Assembly (NCBI GenBank): GCA_964371865.1
Contig: CAYJOR010000065.1
Location: 1-14,371, forward strand
From: CAYJAZ01 sp964371865
GTDB taxonomy: Bacteria; Desulfobacterota; Desulfovibrionia; Desulfovibrionales; Desulfovibrionaceae
Length of the DNA: 14,371 nucleotides
Reading direction: 5' to 3'
Shown here piece by piece: positions 7,790-14,143 of this stretch; position 1 is the stretch's first letter; each line of letters starts with the position of its first letter. The notes under the pieces were generated by a model. The model was given only the letters and a program-made list of their open reading frames with translations. It was not told the origin of the DNA and did not search any database. Both the position numbers and the translations under genes were made by a program.

Positions 7790-8666
7790 GCGTGAAGTCT
7801 CTTTAAAAGGGGCTGAAGTAATAAAAAAAGCACTTGAAGAGCGCGGGCACACAGTAAATCTATGTGACCCTCTTCTTCACTTCGATAAGCTTATATCCAT
7901 AGCTAAAGAGCACGATATAAGCTTTATTAATTTACATGGTGCTCCGGGTGAAGATGGTTTAATTCAAGCTTTACTTACTCAAGCTGGCTGTAAATTTCAA
8001 GGTTCAGGAGCAGAAGCTTCATTTTTAGCTCTACATAAAGCCGCTGCAAAGCAAGTTTTTAGAAACGCAGGTATTAAAACTGCTGACTGGTTCTTTCTTC
8101 CACAAAAAACAAATAAAGATTGGGGAAAAAATTTAGAATATCCACTCTTTATAAAATCAAATCTTGGTGGATCTAGCCTTAACATGGCGAAAATTTCAAA
8201 TTTTGAAGAACTTCATAAAGAACTAGATATACTTTTTTCAAAAAATTGCGAAGTAATTGTAGAGCCAATGATTGAAGGTATTGAAATAACATGTGCAATT
8301 CTTGAAATTAATAAAGAATTGAAAGCATTACCCCCTATTCTTATAAAACCTAAAAACGACACCTTTTTTGACTACACAAATAAATATGCGCTTGACGGAG
8401 CTGAAGAAATCTGCCCTGCACCTCTTCCGGAGGAAATACTTAAGAAAGTTGAAGAGAATGCTCTCAAAGCTCACAAAGCATTAGGGCTCACATCTTATAG
8501 CCGTTCCGACTTCATTCTCTCTAAGGATAATGAACTCTATATTCTCGAGACAAATACAATCCCCGGAATGACTCAAACAAGTCTTGTTCCTAAAGCTGCG
8601 CAAGCCATAGGAATATCCTTTGGTGAACTTTTAGAAATTTTACTTGAAAATGCTCTGCAAGAGTAG
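7752..8666 (+). CDS. ddl: D-alanine--D-alanine ligase
   Basis: An ATP-grasp enzyme that joins two D-alanines for the peptidoglycan pentapeptide, in the cytoplasm; 304 residues, normal size. E15 in SPEREVSL binds the first D-Ala. LHGAPGEDGLIQ (61-72) is the Ddl signature, K135 in FIKSN is the ATP-binding lysine of the grasp domain, and SYSRSDF (248-254) and ETNTIPGMTQTS (267-278) are the substrate and Mg sites. In the phosphate-loop region it reads NLGGSS where many Ddls have EGSSVG; this variant recalls Desulfovibrio sequences. A TTG at 7743 would add three residues, but ATG 7752 gives the canonical MRVLLIAGSW start and has GGAG ten bases upstream inside the HD gene. Confidence 0.96.
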   Translation: MRVLLIAGSWSPEREVSLKGAEVIKKALEERGHTVNLCDPLLHFDKLISIAKEHDISFINLHGAPGEDGLIQALLTQAGCKFQGSGAEASFLALHKAAAKQVFRNAGIKTADWFFLPQKTNKDWGKNLEYPLFIKSNLGGSSLNMAKISNFEELHKELDILFSKNCEVIVEPMIEGIEITCAILEINKELKALPPILIKPKNDTFFDYTNKYALDGAEEICPAPLPEEILKKVEENALKAHKALGLTSYSRSDFILSKDNELYILETNTIPGMTQTSLVPKAAQAIGISFGELLEILLENALQE

Positions 8667-8682
8667 AAAATACGTAAAGTAA

Positions 8683-8873
8683 GACCTCTGCATAATTACT
8701 GAACATTTTACCGAGAAAAGCTAATAATTTTCTTTTTACTTTAGGGTTACTTTCTAACTTGTTGATATTCCAGTAAATGGTTTTTAAGGAAGGGGGAGAG
8801 CTCGAGAGGGGGAAACACCGTTTTTGACTCAAAAACGTGGTTTCCCCCTCTCGAAAATAATTATGCAGAGCTC
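8683..8873. mobile_element. MITE-like element with 16-bp terminal inverted repeats
   Basis: GACCTCTGCATAATTA at 8683-8698 is inverted at 8858-8873 with a single mismatch (third base), giving a 191-bp unit between ddl and the cyclophilin gene. Flanks are GTAA on the left and TTAA on the right, possibly a 4-bp target duplication with one change. There is no transposase, so it would be a non-autonomous derivative. The ends resemble, from memory, IS5-superfamily termini (GACCTTTGCA-type). Its right half contains a hairpin repeat that also occurs elsewhere without these ends, so the element may be composite. Confidence 0.6.
8803..8853. repeat. Near-perfect 25-bp hairpin repeat
   Basis: The left arm 8803-8827 and right arm 8829-8853 are complementary at 23 of 25 positions and separated by a single base (C8828). 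The arm core is GTGGTTTCCCCCTCTCGAA. Sequences like the right arm recur at 11-30 and 1333-1359. It lacks a T tract and so is not a textbook terminator, but it would form a very stable RNA hairpin or DNA cruciform at this convergent junction. It is nested inside the inverted-repeat element 8683-8873. Confidence 0.85.
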
Positions 8874-8915
8874 TTAAAGTAGTAACTGCGCAAAAACTTT
8901 TTCTTTCTGAATAAA

Positions 8916-8960
8916 AAAGAGGCTTTCCTTATGAAAATAAATCATAGGAAAAGCCTCTTT
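8916..8960. terminator. Bidirectional terminator between ddl and the cyclophilin gene
   Basis: A 19-bp stem (8916-8934 with 8942-8960, core AAAGAGGC/GCCTCTTT) with one mismatch and one wobble encloses a seven-base A/T loop. A-rich sequence on its left and T-rich sequence on its right let it act on both strands, closing the ddl operon from the left and the long minus-strand operon from the right. Confidence 0.85.
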
Positions 8961-9016
8961 AGTTTTAATGGGGGGTGTTTCTAAATTTAGAAATATACCC
9001 GAAACAATAATAGAAA

Positions 9017-9520
9017 CTATTCAAATCTTGATACGTTTGTGATAACTACCATATCAAGTGGAACATTTCCGTGTTCACCAACTTCTTTAGTCTTTAGTTT
9101 ACGGATTTTATCAAGAGTTTCTTCACCCTCGATAACTTGACCGAATACACAATATCCAAAGTTTTCGTCTGAAGTATCAACATGGTCAAGCTCTTCGTTA
9201 TCTTCTAAGTTAATAAAGAATTGAGCTGTTGCTGAGTGTGGTTCAGATGTGCGAGCCATTGCAATAGTATTTTTTGCGTTTTTAATACCATTAGTTGCTT
9301 CATTTTCTATTGGAGCATTTGTTGGTTTTTCGTCCATACGCACACCAAGGCCACCACCTTGCACCATGAAATCATTGATTACACGATGGAAAATAGTGTT
9401 TCTATAGAAATCATCATCTACATAAGCAAGGAAGTTTGCAACTGTTTTTGGAGCTTTATCATCAAAAAGTTCAATAAGCATATCACCTGATGATGTTTCC
9501 ATAAGAATAATTGTACTCAT
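9017..9520 (-). CDS. Cyclophilin-type peptidyl-prolyl cis-trans isomerase
   Basis: A cytoplasmic prolyl isomerase of 167 residues, the size of PpiB-type enzymes, without a signal peptide. The cyclophilin core is intact: IFHRVINDFMVQGGG (catalytic Arg in FHRV), TIAMART, HSATAQFFINL and GYCVFGQVIEG. It catalyses rotation of X-Pro bonds during protein folding. It is the last gene of the minus-strand operon, 15 bp after the 492-residue membrane-anchored protein, with a weak AAGGT Shine-Dalgarno. It ends about 55 bp before a bidirectional terminator. The pairing with an unknown membrane protein may be simple co-transcription. Confidence 0.95.
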   Translation of the reverse strand: MSTIILMETSSGDMLIELFDDKAPKTVANFLAYVDDDFYRNTIFHRVINDFMVQGGGLGVRMDEKPTNAPIENEATNGIKNAKNTIAMARTSEPHSATAQFFINLEDNEELDHVDTSDENFGYCVFGQVIEGEETLDKIRKLKTKEVGEHGNVPLDMVVITNVSRFE

Positions 9521-9535
9521 ATTTATTTACCTTTT

Positions 9536-11014
9536 TTATTTAGCTTGTAATTCATCTACAAGTTCTTTTAATGTTTTAGCATTTTGAGTGTATTTAACTT
9601 CAAGATTATTCGGTAAAGAAGAAATTAAATCTGTAATAGCCGTTGGTTTTAAAACTTTAAGTTCTATTGAACCCGGTTTTTCCCAGATTTTAAGAAATGC
9701 TTCAGCAATCGGCGCAAGTTCAGGAGTTTCTTGAACATTCATATTTATAAGTAATTGAAGCTCTGTGCTTAAATCTTCAACAGATTGATTTTCTTGAATT
9801 TGTGCTAAATTTGCAAAACGTGGAAGAAAGCCTTTATCTTCATATTTTACGTCCATTGAATTGAGAGTAGAACCAAAAAGAACAAAGTAATTTTTAATTA
9901 AACCTTCAATAGTGACTGGAGTTTTAAGGCTTGCTTCATAGGTTACAGCAAATAAATCTTTTACTGAAGTTTCATGTGAATAGTCTATAATATCACGAGC
10001 TTCATTAAGAGCAAATTTTACAGAGCTATTAACAATAAGTTCGTCTAAAAGTAATAATGAAAGATCTGGGATTTCAAGTAAAGTTGCACCAGTTTTAGAA
10101 ATTTTTGCATCTTCCACTTCATAACCTACTTGAATAGGATTAGCTTGACTTGAAATATCAAGGCCTTTCATTGAGAAAAGTTCAGCTTGATCAAAATTTA
10201 TTATCATATCACTGAATGATATATTTTGCTTGAAATACATTTTAAAATCATCAACAGTTAAGTTTGGTATTGCTGACGGATTTGCTTCTGATTCTTTCAG
10301 TAATTTAAAGAGCTCTGCCATAATTTTAGGTGTTGGCATTGCAAGAGCTTCCATTTTGAACTCACCTAAACTAATAGCCATATTTTCAGCAGGAACATCA
10401 ATACTTGTGTTTTTTATGCTGAAATCATAAGCATTTTCACCCGCTGGGGTTATGCTTGAACTTTCAATAAGAAGATTCCCTGTACCTGCAAGTTTATCTT
10501 CTAAGCGATAATTTTTAATTTCTGATGATGCTAATTTAAAATTAAGAATTCTTTTCCATGGTTCTTCTTGACTAAGATCTTGTTGAAGAGCTTCTTGAAG
10601 AAGTGCAAGGTTTTGTTTATAACCTTTAATTGAGTAGCTTTCATAAGAAAGGCTTAGTCCCGGTGGAACTGTAGTACTTAGGTTTTCTAAGTAAATTTCT
10701 TCAGCTACAAGTGGAAGATCGCCTGATGTTGCTGATAAAGAGTCTGTATTAAATCCTTTTAATACTATTTTATCGATAAGGTATACTACATTAGCTAGTT
10801 TTTCTGTTCCAAAAACTTCGATACCTGAAAGCACTAATTCTTTTGAAAGTAAATCAAATTTTACGTCAGAAGCGCTTACTTCTGCATATTCAGGTGCGCT
10901 TACAATAAGCGTTTTTACTTCTGCTACTACATCACTTTCAATCTTTTGTTTAGCGAAAAGACCGCCACCAACTAGTGCTGCGATAATTGCAATAACAATA
11001 ATAATTTTTTTCAT
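9536..11014 (-). CDS. Membrane-anchored protein of unknown function (492 aa)
   Basis: I do not recognise a family with confidence. After MKK comes an uninterrupted hydrophobic segment (residues 4-21, rich in Ile, Ala and Gly) with no clear cleavage site, so an N-terminal inner-membrane anchor with a periplasmic body is most likely. The body alternates strands and short turns (for example FDLLSKELVLSGIEVFG near 53-69) and has few Cys or Trp. This recalls beta-rich periplasmic proteins such as the DUF945 or AsmA-like groups, but no signature supports either. GAGGA lies well placed before the ATG. It is 16 bp downstream of a 46-residue membrane protein and 15 bp upstream of the cyclophilin gene, so all are probably co-transcribed with the ABC transporter. 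Confidence 0.85.
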   Translation of the reverse strand: MKKIIIVIAIIAALVGGGLFAKQKIESDVVAEVKTLIVSAPEYAEVSASDVKFDLLSKELVLSGIEVFGTEKLANVVYLIDKIVLKGFNTDSLSATSGDLPLVAEEIYLENLSTTVPPGLSLSYESYSIKGYKQNLALLQEALQQDLSQEEPWKRILNFKLASSEIKNYRLEDKLAGTGNLLIESSSITPAGENAYDFSIKNTSIDVPAENMAISLGEFKMEALAMPTPKIMAELFKLLKESEANPSAIPNLTVDDFKMYFKQNISFSDMIINFDQAELFSMKGLDISSQANPIQVGYEVEDAKISKTGATLLEIPDLSLLLLDELIVNSSVKFALNEARDIIDYSHETSVKDLFAVTYEASLKTPVTIEGLIKNYFVLFGSTLNSMDVKYEDKGFLPRFANLAQIQENQSVEDLSTELQLLINMNVQETPELAPIAEAFLKIWEKPGSIELKVLKPTAITDLISSLPNNLEVKYTQNAKTLKELVDELQAK

Positions 11015-11030
11015 TAAATTCCTCTATATT

Positions 11031-11171
11031 TTAATTAAATCCGCCAACATCAATACCAAGAGCCCCTAAAATCGCCCATACTACTAAAAGAAATTCATTT
11101 GGAAATATTACAGACGTTAGAAATAAAGCTATACTCAAACACATGGCAATAATAATAAATAATCTTTTCAT
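11031..11171 (-). CDS. 46-residue membrane protein, probably two-span hairpin
   Basis: A small frame that is easily missed. It encodes 46 residues starting MKRLFIIIAMCLSIALFLTS and ending GALGIDVGGFN. Two hydrophobic stretches (4-22 and 27-40) are separated by a short polar PNE turn, as in a membrane hairpin with a positively charged N-terminus. It fits tightly between the ABC ATPase (stop at 11196, 24 bp away) and the 492-residue protein (16 bp). That spacing and the clean ends argue for a real gene. The Shine-Dalgarno is poor (AGAGA), so coupling to the ATPase gene is possible. Function is unknown; an accessory to the transporter or to the next membrane protein is only a guess. Confidence 0.65.
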   Translation of the reverse strand: MKRLFIIIAMCLSIALFLTSVIFPNEFLLVVWAILGALGIDVGGFN

Positions 11172-11195
11172 AATGTCTCTGGTAATGAGTTGATT

Positions 11196-11951
11196 TTATA
11201 AAACTTGTTTTAAGAACTGCTGTAGGCGTGGATGTTGTGGAGTTTCAAAAATTTCTTTAGGGGTACCTATTTCAATAATTTGGCCATGATCCATAAATAC
11301 TACTCTATCCGCTACTTCCCTTGCAAAGCCCATTTCGTGAGTAACAACAATCATTGTCATACCTTCGTTTGCAAGAGTTACCATAACATCTAAAACCTCG
11401 CCTACCATTTCTGGGTCAAGCGCAGATGTTGGTTCATCAAAGAGCATAATTTCAGGTTGCATTGCTAAAGCTCTTGCAATTGCTACCCTTTGCTGCTGAC
11501 CGCCTGATAACATTGAAGGATATGAATTAATTTTATCTGATAATCCCACCTTCTTTAATAGTTTCAGTGCAACTTCTTCAGCTTCTTTTTTTGGTGTCTT
11601 TTTCAATTTCATAGGAGCTACTGTTAAGTTACGTAGCACACTCATATGAGGAAAAAGATTGAATGATTGGAATACCATACCAAGATTTTGACGCATTTTA
11701 TTTACATCGTGCTCATCACTTGCTATGTCCATATCGTTAATCAAGATACTTCCTTGATTAATAGTTTCTAATCTATTGATTGTGCGTAAAGCGGTGGATT
11801 TACCTGATCCTGAAGGCCCTATGATTACAACTTTTTCACCTGCTTTAACATCAAGACTAACATCTTGTAAGGCTGCGAGTTGACCAAAGAACTTCCATAC
11901 ATTTTTCATGGAAATTACCGGTTTTGAGCTATTATCTTTGATCTCTGTCAT
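11196..11951 (-). CDS. Polar amino-acid ABC transporter, ATP-binding protein
   Basis: The cytoplasmic ATPase of a PAAT-family (GlnQ/HisP-like) importer; 251 residues. Walker A GPSGSGKST is at 45-53, the Q-loop Gln at 95 (VFQSFNLFPH), the ABC signature LSGGQQQR at 148-155, Walker B IMLFDEPTSALDP at 168-180 with catalytic E173, and the H-loop His at 205. The frame is open up to an ATG at 11972, but those codons contain the Shine-Dalgarno GGGAGG itself. The ATG at 11951, ten bases after GGAGG, is therefore the better start. It overlaps the end of the permease gene by 20 bp, indicating translational coupling. Confidence 0.96.
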   Translation of the reverse strand: MTEIKDNSSKPVISMKNVWKFFGQLAALQDVSLDVKAGEKVVIIGPSGSGKSTALRTINRLETINQGSILINDMDIASDEHDVNKMRQNLGMVFQSFNLFPHMSVLRNLTVAPMKLKKTPKKEAEEVALKLLKKVGLSDKINSYPSMLSGGQQQRVAIARALAMQPEIMLFDEPTSALDPEMVGEVLDVMVTLANEGMTMIVVTHEMGFAREVADRVVFMDHGQIIEIGTPKEIFETPQHPRLQQFLKQVL

Positions 11952-12750
11952 ATTTTGACAACCTCCCTTCAAGATGACTTACGCCTTTAGATAAAATAAG
12001 CGTAATAATAAGATATACTAAAGCAATAATAGTATAAGTTTCAAAATATTCAAATGTTTGCGCAGCGTACTCTCTTCCTCGACGTAGAAGATCAGCTACT
12101 GCGATAATTGATACTAACGAAGTATCTTTAAGCATTGCAATACATTCATTACCAACTGGTGGTAAAATTGTACGCATTGCCTGTGGAAGCACTACGATTA
12201 CAAGAGTTTGAAATCTATTGAATCCGAGTGAGCGTGCAGCCTCAGTTTGCCCTTTATTAACGGCAAGTATACCGGCTCTAAAAACTTCACCCATATAAGC
12301 ACCATAGCAAAAACTAAGTGATGCAACTGCTGCAACAATTGGAGAAACCTGTAAAATAGCTCCAAGCGCATAGTATATATAAAAAAGTTGCATTAAAAGA
12401 GGTATGCCACGTATAACTTCAACATAAGTAGACGCAATTAAGTTAATAGCTCTATTTCGTGATAGTTTTCCTAAACCTGTAAGTAAACCAATTGGAATTG
12501 CCAATAAAATTGACATAATAGTAACTTCAAAGGTTACAAGTAAACCGTCCGGCACAAACTTCATTACATTCCAATAAGGATCCGGCTTTAGCGTGCATAA
12601 AGCAATTAAGCTTCCTACGGCTAAAACAAAAGCAATATTCCAAGCTTGAAAAATACTTGTATTTCTAGGATCTGGAATGGATGCGCCCTCGGTAAGAATG
12701 TATGGAACTTTTATATCTTCTTTCATTGGGTCTTTTTTGTCTTCTGTCAC
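11932..12750 (-). CDS. Polar amino-acid ABC transporter, permease
   Basis: An inner-membrane subunit of the HisM/GlnP family, 272 residues. The N-terminus (1-33) is hydrophilic, then membrane spans are visible near 35-53, 67-93, 104-130 and 133-152, with more near the C-terminus. The EAA loop that docks the ATPase is clear (TEAARSLGFNRFQTLVIVVLP, key residues E170, A171, G176, P189). It begins with GTG at 12750 behind AGAGG; an ATG eight codons in is the alternative. It lies 30 bp after the binding-protein gene and overlaps the ATPase. Only one permease gene is present, so the transporter is presumably a permease homodimer. Confidence 0.95.
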   Translation of the reverse strand: MTEDKKDPMKEDIKVPYILTEGASIPDPRNTSIFQAWNIAFVLAVGSLIALCTLKPDPYWNVMKFVPDGLLVTFEVTIMSILLAIPIGLLTGLGKLSRNRAINLIASTYVEVIRGIPLLMQLFYIYYALGAILQVSPIVAAVASLSFCYGAYMGEVFRAGILAVNKGQTEAARSLGFNRFQTLVIVVLPQAMRTILPPVGNECIAMLKDTSLVSIIAVADLLRRGREYAAQTFEYFETYTIIALVYLIITLILSKGVSHLEGRLSKYDRDQR

Positions 12751-12780
12751 AGTGGGACACCTCTTTAATTATGTCGATTA

Positions 12781-13524
12781 TTATTTAAGCCATTTTTGAA
12801 TTAAAGCTTCTTCAGTACCGTTTTCTTTAACTTTTTTGATAGCTTCATTCAATTTTGCAAGTAATTCTTCATCGTTTTTACGTAAAGCAAAGCCGAAATC
12901 TTCTGACATTGTGCTTTTAGCAACGATTTTTAATTGACCTGCATAGTCTTTACTTTTTTCAGCATAGTTGTAAGCAACTAAATCATCACAAACAACAGCG
13001 TCGATACGACCATTTTTCAAATCTTCCATTGCAAGACCTACTTCATCGTAAGTTTTTGCAACTGCTTTTGCATTAAGATCAGGTAGGAATAGCATACCTG
13101 TAGTTCCTATTTGTCCACCAGCTGTTTTGCCGTCTAAGTCAGCAAATGCTGCGATTGGAGAATCTTCACGAACAACCAAAGCTTGGAAGTTTTCATGATA
13201 AGGAGTTGTGAATGCCATTACTTTTTTACGATCATCAGTGATTGTTACTGAAGATGCAATAACATCACATTGTTTTGAACCAAGAGCTGCAAAAATTCCG
13301 TCCCAAGCAGTATTTTTTACTTCTGCTTCCAAACCAGCTTCTTTTGCTACTGCTTTAATGTAGTCAATAGCGTAGCCAGCTACATTTTTATTTTCATCAA
13401 GCATTTCAAATGGAGGCCAAGTTGCATCAGCTGCAACAATAATTTTTTCAGCCAAAGCATTCGTTGCTTGCAAGCTGCCTAAAGCTATGCACGCTAAAAC
13501 AAAAAGATTTTTCATTATACGCAT
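12781..13524 (-). CDS. Periplasmic amino-acid-binding protein
   Basis: The solute-binding protein (family 3) of the ABC importer encoded downstream; 247 residues. The signal peptide ends at NALA, with cleavage expected after residue 25. The ligand pocket shows the family pattern: WPPFEM (36-41), R99 in TITDDRKK that clamps the carboxylate, TTG near 141-143, and D180 in VVCDD that binds the amino group. Cys86 and Cys179 could form a disulfide. The ligand is a polar amino acid; which one cannot be read from sequence. The start at 13524 has an excellent Shine-Dalgarno (GAGGAG, six bases away). It is the first gene of the long minus-strand operon. Confidence 0.95.
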   Translation of the reverse strand: MRIMKNLFVLACIALGSLQATNALAEKIIVAADATWPPFEMLDENKNVAGYAIDYIKAVAKEAGLEAEVKNTAWDGIFAALGSKQCDVIASSVTITDDRKKVMAFTTPYHENFQALVVREDSPIAAFADLDGKTAGGQIGTTGMLFLPDLNAKAVAKTYDEVGLAMEDLKNGRIDAVVCDDLVAYNYAEKSKDYAGQLKIVAKSTMSEDFGFALRKNDEELLAKLNEAIKKVKENGTEEALIQKWLK

Positions 13525-13551
13525 AATAATCTCCTCAAAAAAATTTGCTCC

Positions 13552-13580
13552 ATCATGTATTAAGCAAGCATAAATGTCAA
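13552..13580 (-). promoter_or_regulatory. Sigma-70 promoter of the amino-acid ABC operon
   Basis: On the minus strand TTGACA (13575-13580) is followed after exactly 17 bp by CATGAT (13552-13557), a perfect -35 and a 4/6 -10. The predicted start is near 13545, about 20 nt before the ATG, leaving just room for the ribosome binding site. It lies downstream of the small-RNA terminator, so the operon has its own promoter. Confidence 0.65.
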
Positions 13581-13666
13581 GTTCAAGAGAAATTTTAGAA
13601 AATTGTACAGAATATTATTAACTACTTAGATGTAAATTTTTATTTTTTTGTAACTTAAAACAAAAT

Positions 13667-13692
13667 ACACCTTAAACTTTCGTCTAAAGTGT
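13667..13692 (-). terminator. Intrinsic terminator of small RNA copy 1
   Basis: Read on the minus strand, CACUUUAGAC pairs with GUUUAAGGUG (two wobbles) around a GAAA tetraloop, with one extra outer U-A pair. AUUUUGUUUU follows at once. The plus strand also has a T run soon after the stem, so weak activity in that direction is possible. Confidence 0.8.
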
Positions 13693-13713
13693 GATGATTT
13701 TTTTTCGGTATCA

Positions 13714-13818
13714 GTTCAGTATAGTGCTAAATGGGGAAATTATTTTTTTGTTGATAAATTTTGTTTTGTTACTATAAACCTAACTGTGGAGATTTGGTTT
13801 TTTTGCACTATACTGAAC
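13714..13818. repeat. 14-bp inverted repeat (copy 1)
   Basis: GTTCAGTATAGTGC (13714-13727) is perfectly inverted at 13805-13818, spanning 105 bp. The same arms recur unchanged at 14204-14217 and 14298-14311, spanning 108 bp, although the enclosed sequence has drifted by substitutions and indels. I read it as a stem of the predicted RNA. Transposon-like ends are the alternative, but homology continues well outside the arms. Confidence 0.85.
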
Positions 13819-13856
13819 CTTTGCCAAAGTAGAAAGAGATAGGAGGTATTCTTTGA

Positions 13857-13872
13857 GTTAGTTGCGGCTAAC
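13857..13872. promoter_or_regulatory. Palindrome GTTAG-N6-CTAAC, proximal
   Basis: GTTAGTTGCGGCTAAC lies just downstream of the predicted small-RNA start and shares half-sites with the palindrome over the promoter, 23 bp away. It may be a second operator. In the RNA it would form a 5' hairpin with a CCGCAA loop. It is repeated exactly in copy 2 at 14350-14365. Confidence 0.5.
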
Positions 13873-13878
13873 GTCATG

Positions 13879-13896
13879 GGTTAGTTATAGCTAACC
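13879..13896. promoter_or_regulatory. Operator-like palindrome over the small-RNA -10 box
   Basis: GGTTAGTTATAGCTAACC is a 6-6-6 palindrome containing the -10 box (13884-13889) and reaching almost to the start site, so a bound dimer would block RNA polymerase. The TTAG/CTAA half-sites recall DtxR/IdeR/MntR-type metal-repressor boxes, but the spacing differs from the classic 19-bp box and the regulator is unknown. Confidence 0.5.
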
Positions 13897-13912
13897 AAAA
13901 GATTAATGTCAA
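13884..13912 (-). promoter_or_regulatory. Strong sigma-70 promoter of small RNA copy 1
   Basis: On the minus strand TTGACA (13907-13912) is separated by exactly 17 bp from TATAAC (13884-13889), a 6/6 -35 and a 5/6 -10. This is the best promoter match seen in the window. No protein gene of normal size follows within the predicted transcript. Confidence 0.75.
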
Positions 13913-14143
13913 GTTAAATTTTTCATTTCTATAAAAAAAGTTTTGCAAGTAAAAGTTTTTCTGAAAATTAGAAATTTTATAGAGCCTTCAACAATAAGAG
14001 ATTTTCAAAGAAATACAGTGTATTAAAACATACATAGGTAAATATAATATCATCTTTGTGTCTAACTATAAATCTCAATATCATAAAAAAATTATACTAG
14101 AAACATACCTTAAAATTTAAAAAAAGCACCGCAAGCAGATTAA
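13913..14143. other. AT-rich spacer between the two small-RNA copies
   Basis: No coding frame, ribosome binding site or recognisable RNA is visible. Both strands carry frequent stops. A 9-bp inverted pair (TCTATAAAA at 13928-13936, TTTTATAGA at 13975-13983) is present but may be chance in such AT-rich DNA. This sequence is not repeated beside the other copy as far as the window shows. Confidence 0.5.

Larger units (their letters stand above)
13656..13877 (-). ncRNA. Predicted small regulatory RNA, copy 1 (complete, ~222 nt)
   Basis: The minus strand has every part of an independent sRNA gene: a consensus promoter (13884-13912), a predicted start near 13877 and an intrinsic terminator with a U-rich tail ending near 13656. 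The predicted RNA begins with a 5-bp hairpin (13857-13872). An unpaired 38-nt CU-rich stretch follows, with CCUCCU (complement of 13841-13846). A 14-bp long-range stem (arms 13805-13818 and 13714-13727) then encloses a 77-nt loop holding the C-rich motifs UCUCCAC and UUUCCCC. A second copy lies 493 bp away with a 49-bp identical block. A 45-codon frame exists in this copy but is broken in the other, which favours a non-coding role. Targets are unknown; binding to ribosome binding sites is inferred from the CCUCCU motif. Confidence 0.65.

Noticed and set aside
8590..8832. An 80-codon open frame on the minus strand across the end of ddl and the inverted-repeat element
   Set aside because: It overlaps ddl, lacks a good start, reads through the hairpin repeat and shows no recognisable transposase motif.
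13489..13524. Possible lipobox (VLAC, Cys12) in the amino-acid-binding protein
   Set aside because: It would leave a signal of only 11 residues, and a clear signal peptidase I site (NALA) follows at residue 25.
13744..13878. A 45-codon minus-strand frame starting ATG at 13878 inside the predicted small RNA
   Set aside because: In copy 2 the same start runs out of frame within the stem-loop region because of indels and stops early with a different C-terminus. The start codon has no ribosome binding site and would lie at the RNA 5' end.
13928..13983. 9-bp inverted pair TCTATAAAA / TTTTATAGA in the spacer
   Set aside because: It is made almost wholly of A and T in very AT-rich DNA and has no neighbouring signal, so chance is likely.
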